From: Nitratireductor sp.
GTDB taxonomy: Bacteria > Pseudomonadota > Alphaproteobacteria > Rhizobiales > Rhizobiaceae
Direction: 5' to 3'
Length of the DNA stretch: 53,831 nucleotides
Assembly (NCBI GenBank): GCA_017854535.1
Contig: JAFMHL010000028.1
Span: 1-53,831, forward strand
The notes below the pieces were generated by a model. The model worked only from the letters and a program-made list of their open reading frames with translations, was not told the origin of the DNA and made no database searches. The stretch's first letter is position 1. Every line of letters starts with the position of its first letter. The position numbers were made by a program, and so were the translations under genes. Below, in pieces: positions 46,952-53,831 of this stretch.

Positions 46952-47098
46952 TTGGAAGAAGTTGAGAGCGGCACGAAACTAACCATGGTTCATACTGGAC
47001 TGCCGGCTGATTCAAATGGCATCGCTCTATCATTCGCTCTTGATGCTGGTTGGGACAAACATTTTGGTTCTTTGCGAGATTTATTAAAGACGGCGTAA
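46952..47098 (+). pseudogene. C-terminal remnant of an SRPBCC/AHSA1 family protein
   Basis: Plus-strand open frame of 48 codons ending TAA (47096-47098): LTMVHTGLPADSNGIALSF then AGWDKHFGSLRDLLK. This matches the closing helix region of SRPBCC/activator-of-Hsp90-like proteins (..HTGLP....GW...L..L...). There is no start and the frame is closed by TAA immediately upstream. It abuts the antisense AbiJ-like remnant, so both look like leftovers of one rearrangement. A good terminator follows it. Confidence 0.55.
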
Positions 47099-47122
47099 CG
47101 TCAGCAGCATTGAATGGAACTT

Positions 47123-47156
47123 GGGTAGCAGATCTAAATTTGCTGCTACCCTTTTT
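47123..47156 (+). terminator. Terminator of the lost SRPBCC gene
   Basis: GGGTAGCAG (47123-47131) pairs with CTGCTACCC (47143-47151), followed by TTTTTCTTTT. It lies 24 bp past the remnant's stop and has survived the gene's truncation. Confidence 0.85.
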
Positions 47157-47236
47157 CTTTTGCGAACTCATGCAGTAAACGGAATGGTTAGAAATGGGCA
47201 AAAGCAGGCTACTCAATATAAAAATCCGCCGCGGTT

Positions 47237-47908
47237 CTAATCACGATCTTTGAGTATGCCCTTGCGTTTCAATTCCGCTTCGCTACGCCCTGCCCTTGGA
47301 CGATATTTGGGCATTGTCCAACCAAAGATGATGGCGCCACCTCTAACGGCAAACGCAACAAGCACTGCGATGCTTATTGCAAGACTTGGCTGAAATTCTA
47401 AGAACTGAGTCGCAACATAGGTTCCCGCGCCTGCCATCGCGGCGGTAACATAAATCTCTGGTCGTAAGATAACTGAGGCTTCGCCTGAAAGAATATCACG
47501 CAATATGCCCCCAAAAGTCGCTGTCAGCATTCCGGTGATAATTGCAACGGTCGCGGATCCTGTAGCCGCAAATCCTTTTGCAGCTCCCATCACACAGTAT
47601 GCAGCAAGGCCTATCGCATCCAGCCAAAGCAAAGCTCGATACCTGCTTTCCAACAAATGAGCGGTTAGATAAACCAAGATCGCAATCCCTACGCAGACCA
47701 GAATATAATTTGGATTGCTCACCCAAAAAACTGGCGCTTGGCCCAAGATTAAATCGCGCAAGGTTCCCCCGCCAATGCCAGTAAAACTGGCAAGGAAAAC
47801 AAACCCTATAATGTCCAATTGTTTTCGCGAAGCTGCCAGTGCGCCAGTCGCCGCAAAGACTGCAACGCCAGCATAATCAAGAAATAAGAGCCAATCAGCA
47901 GGAGCCAT
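47237..47908 (-). CDS. TRIC-type cation channel / UPF0126 (YicG) family membrane protein
   Basis: 223 residues, seven predicted helices in two homologous halves. Each half has the glycine-rich signature followed by RD: GIGGGTLRDLILG and FGGILRDILSG. The start is LDYAGVAVFAATGALAASRK. The ATG at 47908 overlaps the asparaginase TGA (TGATG), so translation is coupled. Homologous to trimeric intracellular cation channels; in bacteria potassium or other cation conductance is proposed. Confidence 0.88.
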   Translation of the reverse strand: MAPADWLLFLDYAGVAVFAATGALAASRKQLDIIGFVFLASFTGIGGGTLRDLILGQAPVFWVSNPNYILVCVGIAILVYLTAHLLESRYRALLWLDAIGLAAYCVMGAAKGFAATGSATVAIITGMLTATFGGILRDILSGEASVILRPEIYVTAAMAGAGTYVATQFLEFQPSLAISIAVLVAFAVRGGAIIFGWTMPKYRPRAGRSEAELKRKGILKDRD

Positions 47909-48936
47909 CAATTCACAACCTTTAGGTTGCCAACTTCTATTGCGTTCCAGTTTTTCAAAACTGGATTTGTGAGTCTTTTAATCGCGTTACCGGCCGTTTC
48001 TGAAAGTCCTGAATCACTTTTTTCAAGCAAAAATTCAACCAGCCATGCGCAGGCAACCTTGGCTGCTCTTGTTGTTCCGTCATGGCATTTTAATGCTGCG
48101 CCTAATCCAAGCTCTGGCAAGGCTATTGTGAACACGCCTTCAGCGCCTGTTTTTGTAAACGCGCGTCCTTTCAAGGCTCTCATCAACTCTGTATCAAAGC
48201 GCTCACTGCCTGCCACCATCTCAGGGTGCGCGATACAGGCATCGCGCAATCTCAACATGGCTTTTGATCGCTCTTTGCCGCTGTCATTTCCAACACCGAA
48301 TTTGGCATAGGCAGCTGCTAATGCTTTTAACGGAATTTCGTAAGTTGGGATCGAGCAACCATCGATACCGTGATTGTCTGCTCCGTGTTTTTCGCCTGTA
48401 ACACTTTCTAGCGCTCCGGCAATTTCTTGCTGAACAATATGACGAAATTGAATATAGCCTTCGGTCGGAAAACCCTGATGGGCCGCAAAGGCTAGGAAGC
48501 CTGAATGCTTTCCCGAACAATTATTGTGGATGGCTGAAACAGGAACACCATCGCGTATCAGTTTTTCTGTGTCGCGGGGATGATAGGGAAGTTGAATACC
48601 GCATTCCAAGCAAGTCGCGTCCAATCCGGCTGCTGCCAACATATGGTTTGCGGCTTCTGTCTGAAAAACTTCGCCATTGTGAGACGAGCAAGCCAATGCC
48701 AGATGGCGTGGCTCAAACCCAAATTTGTCCGCAGCGCCGCTCTCAACTAGCGGCAAAGCTTGCAATGCTTTATTCTCAGATCTGGGAAACACCAATCGGT
48801 CGCCATCGCCCCAGCTATCGACGATTTTGCCGTCCGCGTCAGACACCACAATATCAACCTTGTGAACGCTCTCAAGATATTGATGGACCGTGTTGCCGCG
48901 CGAAACTTCAACTGTGAGTGCTGGTTTGTTTTTCAT
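47908..48936 (-). CDS. L-asparaginase, ReAV type (class 3)
   Basis: Hydrolyses L-asparagine to aspartate and ammonia. 342 residues. Using known ReAV residues as a guide, Ser/Lys pair S53 and K56 (FPRSENK), S85 (CSSHNGE), and zinc ligands C140 and K143 (NNCSGKHSG) and C194 (DGCSIPTYE) are all present, with a constant offset of 5. A Lys in TKTGAEG (262) is a candidate for the second catalytic Lys. This is the Rhizobium etli inducible type, unrelated to E. coli AnsB. Coupled to the TRIC gene downstream. Cytoplasmic. Confidence 0.9.
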   Translation of the reverse strand: MKNKPALTVEVSRGNTVHQYLESVHKVDIVVSDADGKIVDSWGDGDRLVFPRSENKALQALPLVESGAADKFGFEPRHLALACSSHNGEVFQTEAANHMLAAAGLDATCLECGIQLPYHPRDTEKLIRDGVPVSAIHNNCSGKHSGFLAFAAHQGFPTEGYIQFRHIVQQEIAGALESVTGEKHGADNHGIDGCSIPTYEIPLKALAAAYAKFGVGNDSGKERSKAMLRLRDACIAHPEMVAGSERFDTELMRALKGRAFTKTGAEGVFTIALPELGLGAALKCHDGTTRAAKVACAWLVEFLLEKSDSGLSETAGNAIKRLTNPVLKNWNAIEVGNLKVVN

Positions 48937-49021
48937 GTGTTTGTGAACCTACTAAGCATGTTTGAACCTGCCATAGCGGTTTTCATATCAAGAGCAAAGG
49001 TTTTTGAGGTTGCGTGCAGTA

Positions 49022-49351
49022 TTACAACTTCCACCGCATCTGCTCGGGAACAGGATCCAACCCAGCTTTGCCAAGGGGGTTACATTTCAGCACCCGCCAA
49101 AACGTAAGCCATCCACCCGGGAACAAGCCGTGGCGGGCAATCGCCTCATATCCATATTCAGAACAGGTTGGCATATGGCGGCAGGAGCGACCAACGAAGG
49201 GCGACAGGGTCAGCTGGTATGCTTTGATAATCCCAATGCCCAACAGGCGACCGGGCGTTTTTGGCCAAGCGCCAGACCAATTTCTGCCAGAGATTTTGGT
49301 TGATCGTTTAGGTTCATTTCCGTCTGCGTCTTTTTTGTTCTCAGCGCACAC
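49022..49351 (-). CDS. yidD: Membrane protein insertion efficiency factor YidD
   Basis: 109 residues with the diagnostic AYQLTLSPFVGRSCRHMPTCSEYGYEAIARHG (Cys-rich, C-R-x-x-P-T-C-S-x-Y) and the closing RVLKCNPLGKAGLDPVP. It aids Sec/YidC-dependent membrane insertion at the inner face of the cytoplasmic membrane. It overlaps the end of the IscU-like gene by 11 bp, so it is co-transcribed, although yidC, rpmH and rnpA are not here. Confidence 0.93.
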   Translation of the reverse strand: MCAENKKDADGNEPKRSTKISGRNWSGAWPKTPGRLLGIGIIKAYQLTLSPFVGRSCRHMPTCSEYGYEAIARHGLFPGGWLTFWRVLKCNPLGKAGLDPVPEQMRWKL

Positions 49352-49871
49352 GGAACTTTATTCCAGCACCTGAAAGAGCTTTCAAAGCATGTTTTTTGAC
49401 TGTTGCCTGTTTTTCGCGTTTTGCAGCTTTTCGTTTGGCTTCAATCTCTTCAACGCAATCAACGACTGCGTCAAAGGTAAGCAAGGTGGACGCATGACGC
49501 GCTTTATATTCGCGCACAGGCTCAATGAATTTCAATTCAGCAAAACGCCCTTTTGGCGCAGGGCCATTATCCTTCAACATTGCATAGGCAAGTTTTTTGA
49601 CTTCTTTGAGTTCGCCAGCCGTGGCCCCGATAATGTTACGCGCAACAATGGACGATGATGCCTGACCCAAAGCACAGGCTTTCACGTCATGGGCGAAATC
49701 AGTGACGGTCAGCGTGCCATCGACTTCTTCCATTTTAAGATCGACAATGACTGTGGAGCCGCAAAGTTTGGAATGGGCTTTTGCTGTTGCATCCGGCGTA
49801 TCCAAACGGCCCGCATGGGGTATATTACCGGCATATTCTATGATCTTGGCGTTATAAACATCGTCCAGCAT
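49341..49871 (-). CDS. IscU/NifU-like iron-sulfur cluster scaffold, atypical
   Basis: 176 residues. The fold segments KAHSKLCGSTVIVDLKME (C37) and DVKACALGQASSSIVARNI (C66) are those of IscU. The third conserved Cys (in an R..C..L block) reads ARHASTLLTF, with Ser at 128, so it is not a standard three-Cys scaffold. A distant C139 (VVDCVEE) may or may not replace it. A basic C-terminal tail (KRKAAKREKQATVKK) is unusual. ATG 49871 has GGAG 8 nt upstream. First gene of the pair with yidD. It could be a specialised or degenerate Fe-S assembly protein. Confidence 0.75.
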   Translation of the reverse strand: MLDDVYNAKIIEYAGNIPHAGRLDTPDATAKAHSKLCGSTVIVDLKMEEVDGTLTVTDFAHDVKACALGQASSSIVARNIIGATAGELKEVKKLAYAMLKDNGPAPKGRFAELKFIEPVREYKARHASTLLTFDAVVDCVEEIEAKRKAAKREKQATVKKHALKALSGAGIKFRVR

Positions 49872-50032
49872 GGACCCATCTCCGATTTGGTATTGAAAGG
49901 AATATAGGGAGAGATTGCATAAAAATCGAGTGTGATTTTTGCTTATGATCAGCTTGGGACAAGGCAAAGCGGATAGTTGCAAACTCGGCAAACCTCGCTA
50001 GGCTGCGAAAAACATCTTTGGAGGGGAAATTT

Positions 50033-50893
50033 ATGGGACTTTTATTAACGGTATTCCTGCCGCTATCGTTGGCAATCATCATGTTTACGCTTGGCCTTGG
50101 CCTGACTATTGCCGATTTCAAACGTGTTGTTGTTCAACCCAAAGCATTCACCATAGGCGTTATCGGTCAGGTGATTCTGTTGCCAATAGTGGCGTTTGCG
50201 TTGGTTCATTTATTTGGCATCACTGGCGAACTTGCAGTTGGCATAATGATCCTGTCATTTTGTCCGGGCGGCGTAACTTCCAACATCTTGGCCAAACTTG
50301 CCTTGGGCGATGTGGCTTTGTCGGTGACGTTGACCGGCGTTGTCAGCTTGTTATCCATTGTCACCGTTCCCTCGCTGGTTTGGTTTTCCGTTTCCTATTT
50401 CATGGGAGCGGCGGCGCCCGAGGTGAATGTAACCTCGCTGGCCATTTCCATGTTTGTCATCACGGCAGTTCCAGTATTGATCGGCGTAGCTGTGCGCCAC
50501 AAGGCCAGCAATATTGCTGAGAAATTCGAACCAATCATGTCGAAAGTCGCAACAGGCTTGTTCGTTGTAATCGTCGTTGGCGCTTTGGCTGCCAACTGGA
50601 ATGTCTTTATCGAGAACCTGCCAACGCTCGGCCCTGCCTTGATCGCGCTAAACATCATGCTGTTGCTTATCGGCGGTGGACTTGCACGACTTGCAAGCCT
50701 TGATGGAGACGAGGTCAAGACCGTTGCCATTGAAACGGGCATTCAAAACGCAACGCTCGGCATTACCGTCGGCGCTTTGATCGTGGCTGGCTCGGAAGGT
50801 CTTACGGCTTATTCCCTGCCCTCAGGCGTTTATGGCATCACCATGTATCTGGTGACGATCCCGTTTGTCCTTTGGGTGGCAAGACGGGGGTGA
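50033..50893 (+). CDS. Bile acid:sodium symporter (BASS/SLC10) family transporter
   Basis: 286 residues with about nine to ten hydrophobic helices. Family marks are LSLAIIMFTLGLGLTIADF, the GGVTSNILAKLALGDVALSVTLTG block (the sodium/substrate region) and GIQNATLGITVGALI near the end. ATG 50033 has GGAGGGG 6 nt upstream. Bacterial members carry bile acids, pyruvate or other organic anions; the actual substrate is not evident. Followed by a small membrane protein with overlapping or closely spaced start. Confidence 0.88.
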   Translation: MGLLLTVFLPLSLAIIMFTLGLGLTIADFKRVVVQPKAFTIGVIGQVILLPIVAFALVHLFGITGELAVGIMILSFCPGGVTSNILAKLALGDVALSVTLTGVVSLLSIVTVPSLVWFSVSYFMGAAAPEVNVTSLAISMFVITAVPVLIGVAVRHKASNIAEKFEPIMSKVATGLFVVIVVGALAANWNVFIENLPTLGPALIALNIMLLLIGGGLARLASLDGDEVKTVAIETGIQNATLGITVGALIVAGSEGLTAYSLPSGVYGITMYLVTIPFVLWVARRG

Positions 50894-50943
50894 GGGATTC
50901 CAAGTTAGATTTTAGTTATTTCGCATACCAAGGAGTAAAAAAT

Positions 50944-51186
50944 TTGTTTTTTATAAGAGTGGGAGCAATCATGGCTTGGGCCATGGTCATTTGGGGAATT
51001 TTGAGAACCGCTATTGGATTTTATGTCGCTTCGATAGAAGGGGAAGAGCAAAGAATATTTGCAGCCAAACGTTATTTAGGCAGCAGCAGTTCAAGAGAGG
51101 CTATTGATAATGGTGTGATAATGATTGCAGCGGGCGTTGTTATCGGGTTGTTGGTCACTATAGCCAAAAACGAGGACAGCCACTAA
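50944..51186 (+). CDS. Small two-helix membrane protein
   Basis: About 80 residues: helix VGAIMAWAMVIWGILRTAIGFYV, a hydrophilic middle with IEGEEQRIFAAKRYLGSSS, and helix NGVIMIAAGVVIGLLVTIA. I prefer TTG 50944 because AGGAG lies 8-9 nt upstream; GTG 50959 and ATG 50971 are in frame. The frame continues upstream to 50872 inside the symporter gene, which is unlikely to be used. Function unknown. Confidence 0.6.
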   Translation: MFFIRVGAIMAWAMVIWGILRTAIGFYVASIEGEEQRIFAAKRYLGSSSSREAIDNGVIMIAAGVVIGLLVTIAKNEDSH

Positions 51187-51309
51187 ATGATACCGGGCAG
51201 AGGTTCATTTGCTATCATCATAGATGATATTTTCGGTTTTTGGGGTGTGATCGGCTTTCTTGTGATGTTCTTATTAGTTTGGTATTTTTGGAAGCTGAAA
51301 AATCAATAG
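51187..51309 (+). CDS. 40-residue membrane peptide
   Basis: Starts at the ATG immediately after the previous stop (TAA-ATG). M I P G R G S F then a hydrophobic stretch ending GVIGFLVMFLLVWYFWKLKN: a single-pass peptide with a basic end. It follows the 50944 gene with zero gap, so it is probably translated by re-initiation. Function unknown; short length limits certainty. Confidence 0.45.
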   Translation: MIPGRGSFAIIIDDIFGFWGVIGFLVMFLLVWYFWKLKNQ

Positions 51310-51389
51310 AGTTTAGGTGGTAAAATAATACCACATTTTTAAGTCATTGAAATCATTTCGGTTTTAAAATCACTTTCGAAAAAACATGC
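51310..51389. other. Short intergenic stretch before the rplM promoter
   Basis: Mostly AT-rich, no gene or clear site seen between the 51309 stop and the promoter at 51390. Confidence 0.5.
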
Positions 51390-51418
51390 TTGACGCGCTT
51401 ATGCGCCTCGCCTATACA
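51390..51418 (+). promoter_or_regulatory. Near-consensus sigma-70-type promoter of rplM-rpsI
   Basis: TTGACG (51390-51395) and TATACA (51413-51418) are separated by exactly 17 bp. Transcription should start near 51425, leaving a leader of about 190 nt before rplM. Confidence 0.88.
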
Positions 51419-51424
51419 CGCCGT

Positions 51425-51616
51425 TGAAACAGGCTCTTTGTTAAAGATCGCAAGATTTGACGCTTAGAGCCTGACTTTATTTGGTGCCTTTCCTTTATCT
51501 CAAGCTTGATTGTGAGCCGTTAAAAGAAATGCTCCGAGTTTCCGGAAAATGAGATGGTTATTCCCAAGCGGACGCCCCTCGCCTTTCGGTTCAGATAACC
51601 AACAAGGGTTTTACCA
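51425..51616 (+). promoter_or_regulatory. Structured 5' leader of rplM, candidate ribosomal-protein autoregulatory element
   Basis: Two long-range pairings are visible: CAGGCTCT (51430-51437) with AGAGCCTG (51466-51473), and TGGTTAT (51555-51561) with ATAACCA (51595-51601). The second ends just before the ribosome site AAGGG (51604-51608), where it could control access. L13 leaders with autoregulation are known in Firmicutes; this one would be a different sequence. It is a prediction from pairing only. Confidence 0.5.
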
Positions 51617-52081
51617 ATGAAAACATTCAGCCAAAAGCCGGCCAATGTGGTGAAAAAATGGGTTCTAGTCGATGCCGAGAACGTTGTTCTTGGCCGTTTG
51701 GCATCTATTATTGCACTGCGTTTGCGCGGAAAGCACAAACCTTCTTTCACACCTCATGTGGACGATGGCGACAATATCATCGTGATCAACGCCGAAAAAG
51801 TCAAAATGACCGGCAAAAAATTCACAGACAAGAAATATTACTGGCACACTGGCCATCCAGGCGGCATCAAAGAACGCACTGCCCGCCAGATCATTGAAGG
51901 CCGTTTTCCTGAGCGTGTTGTTCAAAAAGCTGTTGAGCGCATGTTGCCAGAAGGCCCACTTGGCCGCGTCCAGATGAAAAACCTGCGCGTTTATGCAGGC
52001 ACTGACCATCCTCATGAAGCGCAGAACCCAGAAGTTCTTGATGTTGCTTCCATGAACGCTAAAAACAAGAGGACTGCATAA
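51617..52081 (+). CDS. rplM: 50S ribosomal protein L13
   Basis: 154 residues, the usual length. Typical segments are [59 protein letters not shown] and [16 protein letters not shown], ending [22 protein letters not shown]. It binds 23S rRNA in the large subunit early in assembly. Its TAA overlaps the rpsI ATG (TAATG), which is the near-universal rplM-rpsI arrangement. Confidence 0.97.
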   Translation: MKTFSQKPANVVKKWVLVDAENVVLGRLASIIALRLRGKHKPSFTPHVDDGDNIIVINAEKVKMTGKKFTDKKYYWHTGHPGGIKERTARQIIEGRFPERVVQKAVERMLPEGPLGRVQMKNLRVYAGTDHPHEAQNPEVLDVASMNAKNKRTA

Positions 52082-52563
52082 TGGCTGAGATCAATTCACT
52101 CGAAGAACTTGGCGGCGCAGTCGCTGAAGCAGCCGTTATTGAAACTGGCCCTGTATATGTTCAAAAACTAGACGCTCAAGGCCGCGCATATGCGACTGGC
52201 AAGCGTAAAGACGCTGTTGCCCGTGTTTGGATTAAACCAGGCTCAGGCAAGATCACGATCAATAAAAAAGAATACTCAGCCTATTTTGGCCGTCCAGTTC
52301 TTCAAATGTTGATCCATCAGCCGCTTAAAGCTGCTGCCCGTGATGGACAATATGATATCGTTGCAACAGTAACTGGTGGTGGTCTTTCTGGCCAAGCTGG
52401 TGCGGTTCGTCACGGCATCTCAAAAGCACTTACCTATTTTGAGCCTGAGCTTCGCGCAGCCTTGAAACCAGGCGGCTTCCTAACACGCGATAGCCGTGTT
52501 GTTGAACGTAAGAAATACGGTAAGGCAAAAGCCCGTCGTTCTTTCCAGTTCTCAAAGCGTTAG
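52081..52563 (+). CDS. rpsI: 30S ribosomal protein S9
   Basis: 160 residues including a short N-terminal extension typical of alphaproteobacteria. Core: [46 protein letters not shown] and the basic tail [22 protein letters not shown], whose last Arg reaches the P-site tRNA. Coupled to rplM by TAATG. Terminated by the hairpin at 52591. Confidence 0.97.
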   Translation: MAEINSLEELGGAVAEAAVIETGPVYVQKLDAQGRAYATGKRKDAVARVWIKPGSGKITINKKEYSAYFGRPVLQMLIHQPLKAAARDGQYDIVATVTGGGLSGQAGAVRHGISKALTYFEPELRAALKPGGFLTRDSRVVERKKYGKAKARRSFQFSKR

Positions 52564-52590
52564 GCCTAGTAAAAAGCTATCAAATTATAG

Positions 52591-52619
52591 AAAAGCCCGT
52601 CATATTGGCGGGCTTTTTT
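52591..52619 (+). terminator. Terminator of rplM-rpsI
   Basis: AAAAGCCCG (52591-52599) pairs with CGGGCTTTT (52609-52617), ending in TTTTTT. It lies 27 bp past the rpsI stop. Confidence 0.9.
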
Positions 52620-52684
52620 GCATGATCAAGCGGTGCAATTTCGCTAGCTGCAGCAATCTCTTCGCTGTAATTGATTATCAACAA

Positions 52685-53131
52685 TTAAACGACAGATAGG
52701 CATGCACACTTTGCCAAATGATTTACACGTTGAGTCGTACTACCTAGAACAATAGAACCAACGCTGCCTAGTCCCCGACGACCCGTGACAATCAAGTCCG
52801 CACCACACAATTCTGCACAAGCGATGATTTGATCTGCTGGATCTCCTCTCTCCATATGAGTTTGCCATATAACCTGACCACAGTCTTTTGCGACAGCCAT
52901 CGATGAGTTCAAAATCTTTTCACCGGCTTTTTGAACCTCATCATAAGACGGCATTGTTGTAACTGCATGATAGCCAGCAGCCGCCCCCAATGCGAACGCA
53001 ACTGTATTTGGCTGGGGTGTGTGAACAAGATGGATTTTTGAATGATATTTTTGAGCTAGATCACAGGCTAAGCGTAAAGCGTTTTCCGATGTTTCTGAAC
53101 CATCAATACCGACCACGATTTTTTCAAACAT
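52685..53131 (-). CDS. Universal stress protein (UspA family)
   Basis: 148 residues, ATP-binding type. Opening MFEKIVVGIDGSETSENALRLA and the ATP loop GRRGLGSVGSIVLGST, which fits G-2x-G-9x-G-S/T. ATG 53131 has GGAGG 7 nt upstream. Upstream lies an FNR/FixK box and a matching -10 element, so it is very probably induced when oxygen is low. Usp proteins of this kind support survival in hypoxia or starvation. Stands alone, leftward, converging on rpsI. Confidence 0.9.
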   Translation of the reverse strand: MFEKIVVGIDGSETSENALRLACDLAQKYHSKIHLVHTPQPNTVAFALGAAAGYHAVTTMPSYDEVQKAGEKILNSSMAVAKDCGQVIWQTHMERGDPADQIIACAELCGADLIVTGRRGLGSVGSIVLGSTTQRVNHLAKCACLSVV

Positions 53132-53161
53132 ATAAGTTCCTCCACATGAAAAAAGAAGCAA

Positions 53162-53203
53162 TCAATAGCAGGAATGTGTCTTGTTGTTCTTGACACACAT
53201 CAA
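53162..53203 (-). promoter_or_regulatory. FNR/FixK-type class II promoter of the usp gene
   Basis: On the minus strand TTGAT-GTGT-GTCAA (53203-53190) is a perfect anaerobox. TATTGA (53167-53162) lies where the -10 should be if the box is centred at -41.5, giving a start near 53155, about 24 nt before the ATG. Confidence 0.8.
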
Positions 53204-53416
53204 AGTCTTAAGAATAAAATTATCCATTTCATTTTGTAAGGAATTTAGAAAGCAAGTCTTTTCCGCTTTTCTGCCTTTGCTCACAATCGTCAATTGCCAA
53301 TGTATTATTTCTGCAATGTGACGAAACGCACATCGCCTCCTGAATTTTCTAGTCATTAATGAGATAAGGCTAAACGCAAGCTGGCAACTTGGTGGGGCTT
53401 CAAAAAGGAAAAAACG

Positions 53417-53548
53417 ATGACCCTGATTGTATTAATAATTGTGACGATATCGGCAATTGTGAGCATTTGTGCATTGGTCGATCAAGAAGACAGCCGTCGG
53501 AGCGAAGAGTTCGACACCTTCCGGCATTTCCTTGCAAATCAAAACTAA
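53417..53548 (+). CDS. 43-residue single-pass membrane peptide
   Basis: MTLIVLIIVTISAIVSICAL (one transmembrane helix), then a charged tail VDQEDSRRSEEFDTFRHFLA. AAGGA lies 7 nt upstream of ATG 53417. A different plus-strand frame (53469-53675) overlaps it and extends further with protein-like sequence (QLDNLEGLLNQIYANMFSSE), but it lacks a start site. Function unknown. Confidence 0.5.
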   Translation: MTLIVLIIVTISAIVSICALVDQEDSRRSEEFDTFRHFLANQN

Positions 53549-53831
53549 AAGCCAACTGGATAATCTCGAAGGACTTTTGAACCAAATTTACGCAAATATG
53601 TTTTCAAGCGAGAACAAGCTCAAAGACATAGTGTATGATATCGAGTTGAGACTGCCTGCAAATTGCGAAATTTAGCGAAAAATGCTCGTTCTGAGCTTGT
53701 CATTTTCTTGTCATTTACAAATTATCCAAATAAGCTACTGATTTTAAATAATCTTTTAAGACTCCAGTTCTCAAAATGTCCGTCGTCATATAAATTGTCA
53801 CAGACTATTACCTGAGCCGTTAGAGACTTTG

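Noticed and set aside
46842-47216. Minus-strand frame of 124 codons
   Set aside because: It crosses two better-supported remnants in other frames and a terminator; no family resemblance.
53722-53831. Possible C-terminal fragment of a leftward gene entering from the right edge
   Set aside because: Only 36 codons, no recognisable motif; cannot be supported from this window.
1-53831. CRISPR arrays, tRNA or rRNA genes, insertion sequences
   Set aside because: No regularly spaced repeats, tRNA cloverleaf with a T-loop, or transposase were seen on either strand.

Overview
The window looks like a chromosomal segment from an alphaproteobacterium of the Hyphomicrobiales (rhizobial) type, probably marine. 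The reasons are: a very long rhizobial-style UvrB, a DUF2336 protein, a ReAV-type asparaginase, a GN-class sortase with its VIT/VWA partner (a pair known mainly from marine proteobacteria), TRAP transport of organic acids, an OlsF-like aminolipid synthase and BMP-type nucleoside import. GC content, judged by eye, is somewhat below 50%. No rRNA, tRNA, CRISPR array or insertion sequence is recognisable.

Layout. 1-406 is the N-terminal part of a P4-type integrase, so a genomic island probably lies to the left. 704-12626 is a sugar-acid or hydroxy-acid catabolic locus. A GntR regulator, a D-2-hydroxyacid dehydrogenase and an enolase-superfamily dehydratase run leftward. A TRAP transporter (dctPQM), two phytanoyl-CoA-dioxygenase-like Fe(II) enzymes with a UxaA-type dehydratase between them, a beta-hydroxyacid dehydrogenase and a DMT exporter run rightward. 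A 10-10-10 palindrome sits in the divergent promoter region. 12604-17069 holds a metallophosphoesterase, an MmgE/PrpD protein, SelO and a PH-domain membrane protein. 17083-20132 is the sortase/target pair. 20330-26533 holds small proteins, a DUF922 protease-like gene and uvrB. The uvrB 3' end has been copied twice downstream, and its N-terminal half carries a palindrome-rich in-frame insertion just before the Walker A motif.

26616-32439 is a nucleoside-type ABC operon (ATPase, two permeases, BMP lipoprotein-like binding protein) bracketed by two paralogous EF-hand secreted proteins. 32687-44422 is a mixed housekeeping and accessory stretch: OlsF-like acyltransferase, gamma-glutamyltransferase, NAD kinase, DUF2336, nitroreductase, an isoprenylcysteine-methyltransferase-like gene broken by a TGA at an expected Trp codon, secreted proteins and DUF1294. 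44426-49871 has thrS, two gene remnants (AbiJ-like C-terminus; SRPBCC C-terminus), a TRIC channel, asparaginase, yidD and an IscU-like scaffold. 50033-53831 has a BASS symporter, small membrane proteins, rplM-rpsI behind a near-consensus promoter and structured leader, and a universal stress protein with a textbook FNR/FixK-type promoter.

The most interesting signals are the two structural oddities of uvrB, the TRAP/dioxygenase/dehydratase catabolic locus of unknown substrate, the TGA-interrupted methyltransferase, and the regulatory palindromes. All functional calls are made from reading the sequence; no database search was run.
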